64,000 bases of DNA from assembly GCA_033856275.1 (NCBI GenBank), contig JAWVFJ010000024.1, positions 20,211-84,210 of the forward strand, given 5' to 3'. The position numbers and the translations under genes were made by a program. Source of the DNA: VRUE01 sp033856275 (GTDB lineage: Bacteria > Actinomycetota > Thermoleophilia > Solirubrobacterales > 70-9). This document shows positions 40,731-49,253 of this stretch, piece after piece (position 1 is the first letter of the stretch; each line of letters begins with the position of its first letter). The notes below the pieces were generated by a model. The model saw only the letters and a program-made list of their open reading frames with translations, had not been told where the DNA came from and made no database searches.

Positions 40731-42280
40731 TCAACTCGCTGCTCTGGACACCGCTCGCCTTCGGCCTCGTTGGTCTCGCCGTGCCGCGGCGCTACACCGG
40801 CTGGTGGGCGACGCTGGGCGCAGTGACGACGTTGGGACTGGCGGTCGCGATGCTCGCCGGCTTCGACTCGAGCGCCGCGGGTCTACAAGACACCGTCGAC
40901 GTCAACTGGATTCCTGGCCTCGGCGTCGACTACAGCCTCGGAGTCGACGGGCTCAACATCTTCCTGGTCCTGCTGACCACAGTGCTGTGGACGGCGGGCA
41001 CGGCCTTCGCCGCCTTCCGCGAGCAGGACCGCCCCCATCTCTTCTTCCTGATGATGCTGATCGGGGAGACCGCGACCCTGGGCTCGTTCTTGGCCCAGGA
41101 CCTGCTCCTCTTCGTCCTCTTCTTCGACCTCATGCTGGTGCCGTTCTACTTCCTCTTCGGCGCCTGGGGCAGCGATCGCGAGGACGGCCCAACGGCCTCG
41201 GCGGCGACGCTGAAGATGATCGTTTACACGCTGATCGGCTCACTGCTGATGCTGGTCGCGGCGATAGCCACCGCGATCATCGCCGCCGACGGCGGCCAGA
41301 TCACATTCTCGATCGCCGAACTCGCCCAGCACCCGATCGGCGAGGGCAGCCAGCGCTGGATCTTCTGGTTCTTCGCCGCGGCTTTCCTGGTCAAGATGCC
41401 GGCCTTCCTCCTGCACGGCTGGATGCCCGACGCCTACCGAGCGGCGCCGCTGCCGGCCCTGGCGGTCTTCTCGGGCGTGCTGGCAAAGGTCGGCGCCTAC
41501 GGCTTCCTCCGCGTAGTGCTGCCGCTCTTCCCGGACGCGACGGTCGAATTCCAGGAGGTGGTCTTGGTCATCGCCCTGGCCTCGATCCTCTACGGCTCGG
41601 TGATGGCCTTCACCCAGGCCAACATCCGGCTGGTCGCCGGCTACTCCTCGGTCGCGCAGCTCGGCTTCATCACAGCCGGGATCTTCGCCCTCAGCGCCGA
41701 CGGCGCCGACGGCGCCGTCCTGCAGATGGTCAACCACGGCCTGGTGGTGGCACCGGTGTTCGTGATCATCGCGCTCCTGGCTGAGCGCAGCGGCACGGAG
41801 GACCTGCGCGAGATGGGCGGCATGGCGATGAAGGCGCCGGTGCTGGCCGCGCTCTTCCTGATCGTCACCCTGGCGACTCTGGCAATGCCCGGCTCGGCCA
41901 ACTTCGTCGGCGAGTTCTACATCCTCAACGGCCTCTTCGACTCGAAGATCGTCTTCGCCTTCGTCGCGATCAGCGGCGTCGCGATGAGCGCCTATTACGC
42001 CCTGCGCCTCTACCAGCGGACGATGCACAACCGCAAGCCGGAGGAACTTATCTCGCGTGAGATCGGCTGGCGCGACGGCGCCGTCCTCGTACCGCTGGTG
42101 CTCTGCATCATCGGCCTGGCGCTCTACCCGCAGTTGATCCTCCACCGCACGGCGCCGACCGTGCAGCAGACCGTCGCCAGTGTCATCCGCGGCGACACTC
42201 CGGAAGCGCATCTGACCAACACGGATGACCCGACGGTGCTGCAGTTCAGAGAAGTCTTTCCCGCCCAGAAAGAACCATGA
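40727..42280 (+). CDS. nuoM: NADH-quinone oxidoreductase subunit M
   Basis: This is a 517-residue antiporter-type subunit. LGVDGLNIFLVLLTTVLW, FFDLMLVPFYFLFGAWG (membrane Glu replaced locally by Asp/Met context), VKMPAFLLHGWMPDAYRAAP and the GSANFVGEFYIL segment are visible. It has about 14 helices by hydrophobicity. It is coupled by four-base overlaps to nuoL and nuoN. Confidence 0.96.
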   Translation: MINSLLWTPLAFGLVGLAVPRRYTGWWATLGAVTTLGLAVAMLAGFDSSAAGLQDTVDVNWIPGLGVDYSLGVDGLNIFLVLLTTVLWTAGTAFAAFREQDRPHLFFLMMLIGETATLGSFLAQDLLLFVLFFDLMLVPFYFLFGAWGSDREDGPTASAATLKMIVYTLIGSLLMLVAAIATAIIAADGGQITFSIAELAQHPIGEGSQRWIFWFFAAAFLVKMPAFLLHGWMPDAYRAAPLPALAVFSGVLAKVGAYGFLRVVLPLFPDATVEFQEVVLVIALASILYGSVMAFTQANIRLVAGYSSVAQLGFITAGIFALSADGADGAVLQMVNHGLVVAPVFVIIALLAERSGTEDLREMGGMAMKAPVLAALFLIVTLATLAMPGSANFVGEFYILNGLFDSKIVFAFVAISGVAMSAYYALRLYQRTMHNRKPEELISREIGWRDGAVLVPLVLCIIGLALYPQLILHRTAPTVQQTVASVIRGDTPEAHLTNTDDPTVLQFREVFPAQKEP

Positions 42281-43773
42281 ACTTCCACGAACCACACATC
42301 GACTACGCTGGCATCTCGCCGATCATCGCCCTCACCGTCGGGCTCTGCGTCGTCCTCCTCAGCGCTGTCTTCAAGCCGTTCCGCCACGCCGCGCCGGCGC
42401 CGACGCTGGCGACCCTGGCCACCACCGCCGGGCTGCTGATCTGGCAGTGGGGCGACGCGACCAGTCTCGTCTCCGGCTCGCTGCGCCTCGACGACCTGGC
42501 GATCTCGATCTCGCTGATCGCGATCCTCACCGCCGCCTTCGCCGTGCTCTTCTCGATCCGCGAGCTCGCCACCGAGCAGGCCGGCTCGGGCGAGTACCAC
42601 GCGCTGCTGCTCGGCTCGGTGCTGGGCATGGTGCTGCTCGCCCAGGCGCAGAACCTGGTCACCTTCTTCGTCGCGCTGGAGACGCTCTCAATCCCGCTCT
42701 ACATCCTCTGCGCCACCAACATGCGCCGCGAGAAGTCGCTCGAGTCGGGGCTCAAGTACCTGATCGTCGGCTCGCTCGGCTCGGCGACGCTGCTCTACGG
42801 GATGGCCTTCGTCTACGGCGGCTCGGGATCGACCGACTTCGCCGGGATCGCGGCGGGGATCTCTCAGGAAGGGGTGCTGGGCGACCCGCTCGTCCTGGTC
42901 GGGATCGGGATGACCGCCGTGGGCCTTGCCTTCAAGACCTCGATCGCGCCGTTCCACCAGTGGACGCCCGACGTCTACGAGGGCGCGCCGACGCCGATCA
43001 CCAGCTTCATGGCGGTGGCGACCAAGGCCGCCGCGTTCGCCGTCTTCGTCCGCTTCTTCGACGTCGCCCTGGCGCCGCAAGCCGACGAATGGCAGCCGGC
43101 GCTCGCCGTGCTCGCGGCGATCTCGATCGTGGTCGGCAACGTCGGCGCCCTCGGCCAGGACTCGCTCAAGCGCCTGCTCGGCTACTCGGGCGTCGCCCAG
43201 GCCGGCTACATCCTCGCCGGCCTCGTCGTCGCCAGCGAGGCGGGCGTCAACGCGATCGTCTTCTATCTCGCCGCCTACGCCTTCATGAACCTCGCCGCCT
43301 TCGCCGTCGTCATCGCCCGCGAGCGCGAAACGGTCTTTGGCGACGACATCGAGTCGGTCCGTGGTCTCGGCGCCGAGCGCCCGCTGCTGGCCTGGCCGCT
43401 GACGATCTCGATGCTCGGCCTCGCCGGCCTGCCAGCGACCGCCGGCTTCATCGGCAAGCTCTACCTGATCGAGGCCCTGGTCGAAGGCAACTACACCTGG
43501 CTCGCGATCTTCATCGCCGTCGGCACGATGATCTCCCTCGCTTACTACCTGCGCGTGGTGGCGGCGATGTGGATGAATCCCGGAGGCGAGACTGCGACAA
43601 CCCCAGCGATCGCCGGCGCCTGCCCCGAAGCCGACCCGATCGACCCCGAAGCCGGCCGCCGCATCTACCTAGTGGCCCCAGCCCTGCTCGCCGCCGCAGC
43701 CACCATCTTCTTCGGCGTGATTCCTCAACCCTTGGTGGAGTTCGCCGAACACGCGGGCGCTTCCCTGTTCTGA
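42277..43773 (+). CDS. nuoN: NADH-quinone oxidoreductase subunit N
   Basis: This is a 498-residue antiporter-type subunit and the last gene of the nuo operon. Key segments are FFVALETLSIPLYILCA (membrane Glu), GLAFKTSIAPFHQWTPDVYEGAPTPITSFMA and QDSLKRLLGYSGVAQAGYI (membrane Lys). A 45-bp palindrome begins 17 bases after its stop. Confidence 0.96.
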   Translation: MNFHEPHIDYAGISPIIALTVGLCVVLLSAVFKPFRHAAPAPTLATLATTAGLLIWQWGDATSLVSGSLRLDDLAISISLIAILTAAFAVLFSIRELATEQAGSGEYHALLLGSVLGMVLLAQAQNLVTFFVALETLSIPLYILCATNMRREKSLESGLKYLIVGSLGSATLLYGMAFVYGGSGSTDFAGIAAGISQEGVLGDPLVLVGIGMTAVGLAFKTSIAPFHQWTPDVYEGAPTPITSFMAVATKAAAFAVFVRFFDVALAPQADEWQPALAVLAAISIVVGNVGALGQDSLKRLLGYSGVAQAGYILAGLVVASEAGVNAIVFYLAAYAFMNLAAFAVVIARERETVFGDDIESVRGLGAERPLLAWPLTISMLGLAGLPATAGFIGKLYLIEALVEGNYTWLAIFIAVGTMISLAYYLRVVAAMWMNPGGETATTPAIAGACPEADPIDPEAGRRIYLVAPALLAAAATIFFGVIPQPLVEFAEHAGASLF

Positions 43774-43790
43774 TCGACGTCATTCTCGAT

Positions 43791-43834
43791 GTGCAACGCG
43801 TTGTCCCCCCCATAGGGGGATAAAACGTTGCACC
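43791..43834. repeat. 45-bp palindrome, dispersed family, copy 5
   Basis: The copy begins GTGCAACGCGTTGTCCCCCC and ends GATAAAACGTTGCACC, directly after nuoN and before a gene on the same strand. Its CCCCCC/GGGGG inner stem makes a stable hairpin, but there is no U-run. Confidence 0.9.
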
Positions 43835-43884
43835 GGACCTGAAAGGGTCTCGCGATCGGTGTCCTGCTCACAACCGCGGCGATC

Positions 43885-44778
43885 GTGATCTCGGTCGCAA
43901 TCGGGGTCGCCTCCGAGCATCGCTGGCCGGCGGGCGCGGCGAGGGCCGCGCGGCGGGCGCTGACGCTGTTGCTCTACGTCTTCCTGCCACCGGTGATCTT
44001 CTTCAATATCGCCGCCAGCAACATCGACCTTGGCCATGGGGTCGGCCTAGTGCTGGGGATCGTCGCCTCCTCACTGGGCGCCTTGCTCGCCTACTGGATG
44101 GCGAGCAAGCTTCTGAAGCTTCCCCGCTTCCAGGTCGGCGCCGTCGTCTGCTGTGTACTTAGCGTCAACACCGGCTACCTCGGCTATCCCCTCGCCGTTG
44201 CCTTGCTCGGCCGCGCCCAGCTCTCCACCGCCGTCCTCTACGACGTGCTCGTCACCGGTCCCTGCCTGCTGCTTGGCGCCTTCGCGGTCGGCGCGGCCTT
44301 CGGTACCAAGGCGGGTGAAACCCCGCGTGAGCGGGTGCACGCCTTCTTCACCCGCAACCCGCCGCTCTACGCCGCGATCGCCGGCATCCTCGCCCCCAAG
44401 GCACTGGCACCCACCGCCCTAGTCGACATTTCCCAAGCCCTGATCGTCGCGATCCTGCCGATCGGCTTCTTCGCCGTCGGCGCTACGCTGGCCGAGAACG
44501 CCGAGCACGGAGAGCTGCCGATGCCGCCGCCGATGACCCGCCCGGTCGCCCTCACGATCGTCACCCGCCTCGCCGTCGTCCCGGGCCTGCTGATGCTGAT
44601 GGCGGCGCCGTTGATCGACTTGCCCGCCGCCTACCGCCTGCTCTCGGCGATGCCCTCCGGCCTCAATTCTTTGGTTATCGCCCACGCCTACGGACTCGAC
44701 ATGGAGATCACCGCCGAGGCGGTCACCTGGTCGACCGCGATCGTCGTCGGCGCAGCCCTGCTATCTCTGTTGTTCTGA
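43885..44778 (+). CDS. AEC family transporter
   Basis: This is a 297-residue protein of the auxin efflux carrier family, with ten hydrophobic segments in two halves. VNTGYLGYPLAVALLGRAQL is the typical unwound helix region of the first half and PSGLNSLVIAHAYGLD of the second. Members export organic anions or malonate-like acids; the substrate here is unknown. The start is uncertain: GTG 43885 truncates the first helix, whose hydrophobic reading (IGVLLTTAAIVISVAIGV) extends to about 43855, where AAAGGG precedes a possible ATC start. The VOC gene overlaps its stop by one base. Confidence 0.86.
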   Translation: MISVAIGVASEHRWPAGAARAARRALTLLLYVFLPPVIFFNIAASNIDLGHGVGLVLGIVASSLGALLAYWMASKLLKLPRFQVGAVVCCVLSVNTGYLGYPLAVALLGRAQLSTAVLYDVLVTGPCLLLGAFAVGAAFGTKAGETPRERVHAFFTRNPPLYAAIAGILAPKALAPTALVDISQALIVAILPIGFFAVGATLAENAEHGELPMPPPMTRPVALTIVTRLAVVPGLLMLMAAPLIDLPAAYRLLSAMPSGLNSLVIAHAYGLDMEITAEAVTWSTAIVVGAALLSLLF

Positions 44779-45137
44779 TGCTGCATCACGTCGGGATCGA
44801 GGTGGCACCCGCCGAGATCGAGCGCGCGGTCGAGCTCTGGCAATTGCTCGGCTTCTCGCTGGTCGACCCACCCGAGTCGCTCAGCGAGTTCACCTGGCTG
44901 GAACGAGACGGGACGCAGGTCCACCTGATGCCGACCGAGTTTCCCACCGTCCCTCCACGCGGCCACACCGCCATCGTGGTCGCCGACTTCGAACTCACCT
45001 TTAACGAACTGCGCGAGCACGGCTTTGAGGTCGAACGTCACCGCGAACACTGGGGCGTCCCACGCGCCGTCGTGATCGCGCCCGCCGGCCACCGGGTTGA
45101 GCTCATGGCTGCGCCGCCTAGCCCTCGGAAACGGTAG
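44778..45137 (+). CDS. VOC (glyoxalase-like) family protein
   Basis: This is a 119-residue single-module VOC protein with paired beta-alpha-beta-beta-beta units. The first begins MLHHVGIEVAP, and the second contains HTAIVVADFELTFNELREHGFEVE and ends with PAGHRVELMA. Metal ligands of the family (His5, Glu near the end) look retained. The reaction is unknown. It is co-translated with the AEC transporter (TGATG) and followed by a hairpin. Confidence 0.85.
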   Translation: MLHHVGIEVAPAEIERAVELWQLLGFSLVDPPESLSEFTWLERDGTQVHLMPTEFPTVPPRGHTAIVVADFELTFNELREHGFEVERHREHWGVPRAVVIAPAGHRVELMAAPPSPRKR

Positions 45138-45177
45138 TTGAGGGGTTGTAGGGGCATAGCCCCGTAAATCCTTCAAC
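45137..45177. terminator. Hairpin after VOC gene
   Basis: A stem with arms GTTGAGGGGTTGTAGGGGC and a partly matching right arm (GCCCCGTAAATCCTTCAAC) is closed by ATA. The inner GGGGC/GCCCC and the outer GTTGA/TCAAC pairs are exact, and the middle is mismatched. It follows the VOC stop codon and precedes the next gene on the same strand. Confidence 0.5.
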
Positions 45178-45221
45178 GAAGGGCGGTCGGCCCCCGCCGC
45201 AGTGGCGTCTACGATGCGCCG

Positions 45222-46817
45222 GTGCGCTACCCGGTCGAGTCCTTCACCGCCACGGAGCGAGCTCTACTCGCCCCCCATTTCACCAACCTCGATCGACCCG
45301 TCTTCGCCCTAGTCAACCTGCCGGAGACCGTCAAGGGGGCCCTTTTTGCCCGCTATTCACGCTATTCCGGGACAGTGCGCAGGCTTTATTTGGAGGAGTT
45401 CGCGGAGGACACGGAGCCGGGTTCGCGGCCCTTCGACGGCGCCGAGGGCGAGCGCGCCGCGGGTCTCTACGAGCGTGTCTTCCTCGGCTACGGCGACGAT
45501 TCGATCGCCCAGGTCGGCGGCGCCCACGTGGCCTGCGAGTGGGTCTCGAACGTTCTCACCAAGATCCTCCAGCGCGGTCGGCTCGCCGCCTACCTCGAGC
45601 AGTCGACCCGCTACATCCCCTACGACAAGCCGATGCCCGACGCTGGTTACCGCTACTACCGCAACAACGAGCTCGGACCCGAGTTCGGCGCCGCGATGGA
45701 CGAGATCTTCTCGATCTACTCGGCCTCACTGCGCCAAGTCGAGGAGTGGGCAGCGGAGCGCTGGCCCCGTGGAGACGGCGAGCCGGAGGGGCCCTGGCAG
45801 CGCTCGATCCGCGCCAAGGCGCTCGACCTGCTGCGCGGCCTGCTCCCAGCGGCGACGCTGAGCCATGTCGGCATCTACGCCTCCGGCCAGGCCTACGAGC
45901 AGCTGCTGCTCCGCCTGATGGCCTCGCCGCTGCCGGAGGCGCGTGAGTACGGCGGCATGATCCTCAGCGAGCTGAAGCAGGTGATGCCCAGCTTCGTCTC
46001 CAGGGTCGAGCGTCCCGACCGCGGCGGCGAGTGGATCGACTATCTGCAGCAGCGGCGCGAGCGCACCGAGCAGTGGGTCTCGCGCCTTGGCCTCGACCGT
46101 CGTGGTGGCGGCGAGGCGAGCCCGTCGGTCGAGCTCGTCCAGGTCGACGGCAGCGAAGAGGACCTGCTCGCCGCCTGCCTCTTCGAGTCGGCCTCGGTGC
46201 CGGAGACCGAGCTGCTCGCCCGCCTCGACGTCCTCGATCGCTCTGAGCGCGCCGAACTGCTCGCGGGGATGGTGGGAGAGCGACGCAACCGCCGCCACCG
46301 GCCTGGCCGCGGCTTCGAGGCGCTGCGCTACCGCTTCGAGATCGTCTCCGACTACGGCGCCTTCCGCGACCTGCAGCGCCACCGCATGCTGACCGTGCAG
46401 TGGCAGCGGCTAGGGCCGGACCTCGGCGCCGGTGTCCCAGAGGAGGTCCGCGAAGCCGGTGCCGGCGACGAGTTCGAGCGAGCGCTGGAAGTCTCGCGCA
46501 CGGAGTACGAGCGGCTAGCCGCCGCCGCCCTCCACGAGCAAGCCCCCTACGCGCTCAGCCTCGCCTACCGAATCCGCTACACGCTCGACCTCAACGCCCG
46601 CGAGGCGATGCACCTCATAGAGCTGCGCTCCGGCCGGGAGGGTCATCCGACCTACCGGGCCGTCGCCCAAGCCATGCACGAGCGCATCGCAGCTATCCAC
46701 CCGGGAGTCGCTGCCGCCATGAGCTTCATAGATAGCTCGCAGGAGCCCCGCCTAGAGCGCATCATGAGTGAGATTCGGACGCATCGGAAACAGGCGGGGG
46801 CGGGCCGGTCCCAGTAG
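45222..46817 (+). CDS. Tandem ThyX-like protein (two domains)
   Basis: This is a 531-residue protein that looks like two thymidylate synthase ThyX-type domains in tandem. Domain 1 carries RGRLAAYLEQSTRY (residues 118-131), the ThyX signature RHRx7S with His replaced by Gly. Domain 2 carries RHRMLTVQWQR (386-396), where RHR is kept but the final Ser is Arg. Single-domain ThyX proteins are about 220-250 residues and act as homotetramers. Whether this one methylates dUMP is open. It begins at GTG 45222. Its last residues (AGRSQ) lie in a palindromic element shared with the convergent gene. Confidence 0.8.
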   Translation: MRYPVESFTATERALLAPHFTNLDRPVFALVNLPETVKGALFARYSRYSGTVRRLYLEEFAEDTEPGSRPFDGAEGERAAGLYERVFLGYGDDSIAQVGGAHVACEWVSNVLTKILQRGRLAAYLEQSTRYIPYDKPMPDAGYRYYRNNELGPEFGAAMDEIFSIYSASLRQVEEWAAERWPRGDGEPEGPWQRSIRAKALDLLRGLLPAATLSHVGIYASGQAYEQLLLRLMASPLPEAREYGGMILSELKQVMPSFVSRVERPDRGGEWIDYLQQRRERTEQWVSRLGLDRRGGGEASPSVELVQVDGSEEDLLAACLFESASVPETELLARLDVLDRSERAELLAGMVGERRNRRHRPGRGFEALRYRFEIVSDYGAFRDLQRHRMLTVQWQRLGPDLGAGVPEEVREAGAGDEFERALEVSRTEYERLAAAALHEQAPYALSLAYRIRYTLDLNAREAMHLIELRSGREGHPTYRAVAQAMHERIAAIHPGVAAAMSFIDSSQEPRLERIMSEIRTHRKQAGAGRSQ

Positions 46818-46908
46818 GCCTCCACTTACTTTTTGGGGACGGCTAAGGCCGTCCGAGAGCGGGAATCGCAAAAAAGTACAAGACGTTCCGGCCTACTGGG
46901 ACCGGCCC
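46802..46908. repeat. Palindromic element with conserved core, copy B
   Basis: The arms GGGCCGGTCCCAGTAGGCC (46802-46820) and its exact complement (46890-46908) flank a 69-nt interior. That interior starts TCCACTTACTTTTT and ends AAAAAGTACAAGACGTTCC, as in copy A at 20.7 kb, with an extra hairpin GGACGGC-TAAG-GCCGTCC between. The arms contain the stop codons of both convergent genes, so both proteins end in GRSQ. Confidence 0.88.
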
Positions 46909-47756
46909 GTCGCGGTCGGATCCTCAGGGTCCTCCAGCTCCGACGGATTTTCCGGCTCTTCCAGCTGGGCAGGCAAACCACCGTTGTCAGCCGGCTCGGA
47001 CTCCATGACGGCAGCCGCTTTGTCTCCGGGGGTAGGCCACGGAACCGGTTCGCCCGCTGCCCAAGCCGGCGGCAGGCTGTCGCGACGGAGCAAAAGGATG
47101 CCCAGGTAGACGAACCAGAGCAGGGCGAACTGGAAGAAGAGGAAGGAGACGGCGCCGAGAGCCATGCCGAGCGAGCCCCAGAAGCGGGTCAACAGGCCGA
47201 CTCGCATCGCGTAGAGGCAGGTGTAGACCATCGCGACGACGAAGCCGAGTTGGCCACCGAGGCCGAAGCCGGCGGCCAGCGGCCGCAGCGGCGCGTCGCT
47301 GATCGTTTCGTTGGCGATTTCGTTGGCGCGGTCGCTGTTCAGGGCGACGCCCTTGGCAACCAGGTGAGGCACTTCGTTGGAGACGAAGTCAGAAGCCGCG
47401 TGAAGGGTCGAGATGCCACTGAGGATGGCGAGCGCGGCGAGGAAAAGCGGTGCCGCAATGACAACGCCAACGAGTTGGCCGCGCATGCGCTCGCTGCGAG
47501 CCTTGGCGCTGCGGAAGAGGTAGTAGAGCGGCAGGGCGAGCAGGCCGACGCCGATCGCCTGCAGGATGCTGGAGATCATCTGTGCCGTGCGATGCGCGTC
47601 GACGTTGCGCAGCAGCTCCGAGTCACCGCTGGCGCTACCGACGCCCTGGGAAGCGACGACGATCGCGGCGATGACAAAGAGGACCGCGGCCAGGGCCGCC
47701 AGGGCCGCAGGCGTCGACCAGCGTTCCTCCCAAGCAACGACCTGACTGCGATGCAC
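46893..47756 (-). CDS. Hypothetical five-helix membrane protein
   Basis: This 287-residue protein was not assigned to a family. Five hydrophobic helices are visible (about residues 20-37, 58-79, 93-113, 160-180 and 188-215), with a polar acidic C-terminal tail of ~60 residues (rich in Pro, Glu, Asp) that is probably cytoplasmic or disordered. It starts at GTG 47756, just 3 bases downstream of the CBS gene, so the two are likely co-transcribed. The final GRSQ comes from the palindromic element. Confidence 0.75.
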   Translation of the reverse strand: MHRSQVVAWEERWSTPAALAALAAVLFVIAAIVVASQGVGSASGDSELLRNVDAHRTAQMISSILQAIGVGLLALPLYYLFRSAKARSERMRGQLVGVVIAAPLFLAALAILSGISTLHAASDFVSNEVPHLVAKGVALNSDRANEIANETISDAPLRPLAAGFGLGGQLGFVVAMVYTCLYAMRVGLLTRFWGSLGMALGAVSFLFFQFALLWFVYLGILLLRRDSLPPAWAAGEPVPWPTPGDKAAAVMESEPADNGGLPAQLEEPENPSELEDPEDPTATGRSQ

Positions 47757-47759
47757 GCC

Positions 47760-48209
47760 TCAGCCCCCCCGCTCGCGGAAGTAGAACTGGGGCAGGGCGC
47801 CTTCGATGACCTCGGCGGTCATCCGCTGCGCGACCTCCAGGTTTCCGCTGCGCACGGCGATGTCATCGAGCGTGACGATGCCGGCGAGCCTACCCGCATC
47901 GACCACGGGGAGCCGGCGCACCCGGTGCTGGACCATCAGCGCCGCCGCCTCGTCGAGCTCCATGGTGGGCTCGCCGCAGACGAGCGGCCGGGAAGCGAGT
48001 TCGCCTACAGGCGTCCCCGAGTCGAGGCCGTCGGCGAAGACTCGCAGGGCGAGATCGCGGTCGGTGACCATCGCCACCGGTGAACCCGCGGCGTCGACGA
48101 TCACGACCGAGCCGACCCGCTGGTCACGCATCTGGCGCGCAACCGAGATCGCGCTCGACTCCGGTGTTGCGGTGATGACGCCGGCGGTCATGATCTCGCT
48201 CAGTTGCAC
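47760..48209 (-). CDS. CBS-domain pair protein
   Basis: This 149-residue protein consists of two CBS motifs that form one Bateman module (IMTAGVITATPESSAISVA ... VGSVVIVDAAGSPVAMVTDRDLA, then PLVCGEPTMELDEAA ... RRLPVVDAGRLAGIVTLDDIA). Such modules bind adenosine nucleotides and regulate partner proteins. No catalytic domain is fused. It is upstream of the five-helix membrane protein, its possible partner. It is divergent from the zinc-ribbon protein with only 19 bases between starts. Confidence 0.92.
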   Translation of the reverse strand: MQLSEIMTAGVITATPESSAISVARQMRDQRVGSVVIVDAAGSPVAMVTDRDLALRVFADGLDSGTPVGELASRPLVCGEPTMELDEAAALMVQHRVRRLPVVDAGRLAGIVTLDDIAVRSGNLEVAQRMTAEVIEGALPQFYFRERGG

Positions 48210-48228
48210 GGCGCGTACGCTACCGACG

Positions 48229-48879
48229 ATGAGTCTCGAGCGAACAGCCCCGAGCGGCCGCCAGCGAACGCCCGTCGTCCCCCTCGAGGCGGGGGCCGGA
48301 CCGGAAAACCCGCCCTGCCCAGCCTGCGGCGAGCCGCTTTTCGGTTGGATCGATTCGCGCCCCGGTCTTGGCGGCCCGGTGGCGCGCTGCGAGAGCTGCG
48401 GCCTGGGAGTGGTCGGCGGAGGCGGTGACCTCGAAGAGGCGCTTGCGGCGCTGGATCGGCTCGGCAGCGTCGGCCAGGTCCGGATCGCCGACAGAGCCGG
48501 CTTTGCCGCCTGGATCGGGGGTGCCGGCTGGGCGGGACTCGAACCGGACAGCCGCTACCTGTTCACGACCGAGGCGGTGGGGCGGCTCGTCGCCAACCGA
48601 GACCAGGTCATCACCAGCGCGCGCTGGTCCCCCGGCTTGGGCATCGCGACGATGTGGCAGACCGTGCTCAACGGCTTCACCTTCGGCCGCAACATTTCGC
48701 TCGGAGCCCTCGGCCACGGCATCGCCGCGCCTGCCGAGCGCCCCTGGCAACGCCGCCTCGACGCCATGATCAGCGTCGTCGTCGCAGTCCCGGCCCTTCT
48801 CGCCACCATGCCCCTAGAGCTGATCGCCGCCGCCTTACGGCGTGGCGCCGCCACCAAGATCCGCTTCGAGCTCCTCTAG
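48229..48879 (+). CDS. Hypothetical protein with N-terminal zinc ribbon
   Basis: This is a 216-residue protein of unknown function. CPACG and CESCG about 30 residues apart form a likely zinc ribbon near the N-terminus. The middle has no known motif, and the C-terminal region (AMISVVVAVPALLATMPLELIAAAL) is hydrophobic enough for one membrane helix. ATG 48229 is the start that fits; the longer upstream reading is antisense to the CBS gene. The stop is followed 14 bases later by the end of a convergent small gene. Confidence 0.72.
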   Translation: MSLERTAPSGRQRTPVVPLEAGAGPENPPCPACGEPLFGWIDSRPGLGGPVARCESCGLGVVGGGGDLEEALAALDRLGSVGQVRIADRAGFAAWIGGAGWAGLEPDSRYLFTTEAVGRLVANRDQVITSARWSPGLGIATMWQTVLNGFTFGRNISLGALGHGIAAPAERPWQRRLDAMISVVVAVPALLATMPLELIAAALRRGAATKIRFELL

Positions 48880-48893
48880 CTTTAGCCGAGCGG

Positions 48894-49172
48894 CTAGGAG
48901 AGGCCCTCGCGGGCCTCGCGGACCAGCGTCACAGCCTCGGGGAAGAGGACGCGGATCGCGTCGCGCACCTGCATCGCCTGCTCGTCGGGACCGCCGGAGA
49001 GCTCGAGTCGAGCGATCGAGGCGACGGTCATCTCGACCGCGAGCTTGATCGCGTTGTCGGCCCAGGCGACGCGCTGGGAGGACTGCATCTGCTCCGAGAG
49101 CTCCTCCATGCGAGCGCGGAACTCGTCAGGGTCGCCGAAGAGGTTGAAGGGGCTGCCCTCCATTGGCCACAT
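48894..49172 (-). CDS. Small hypothetical protein
   Basis: This 92-residue acidic, helical protein (GDPDEFRARMEELSEQMQSS ... ) shows no recognised family. ATG 49172 or ATG 49163 may be the start; neither has a clear ribosome site. Composition and third-position GC support coding. The much longer reading that extends to 49880 is antisense to the pilin-like gene and was not accepted. Confidence 0.6.
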   Translation of the reverse strand: MWPMEGSPFNLFGDPDEFRARMEELSEQMQSSQRVAWADNAIKLAVEMTVASIARLELSGGPDEQAMQVRDAIRVLFPEAVTLVREAREGLS

Positions 49173-49253
49173 CAATAGCAGAAGACAGAAGCGGGCCAAA
49201 GTCGTCACACCCTGCGCGCCACCCGCGCGCTCGTCCCTCCTAGCGTCATCGCA

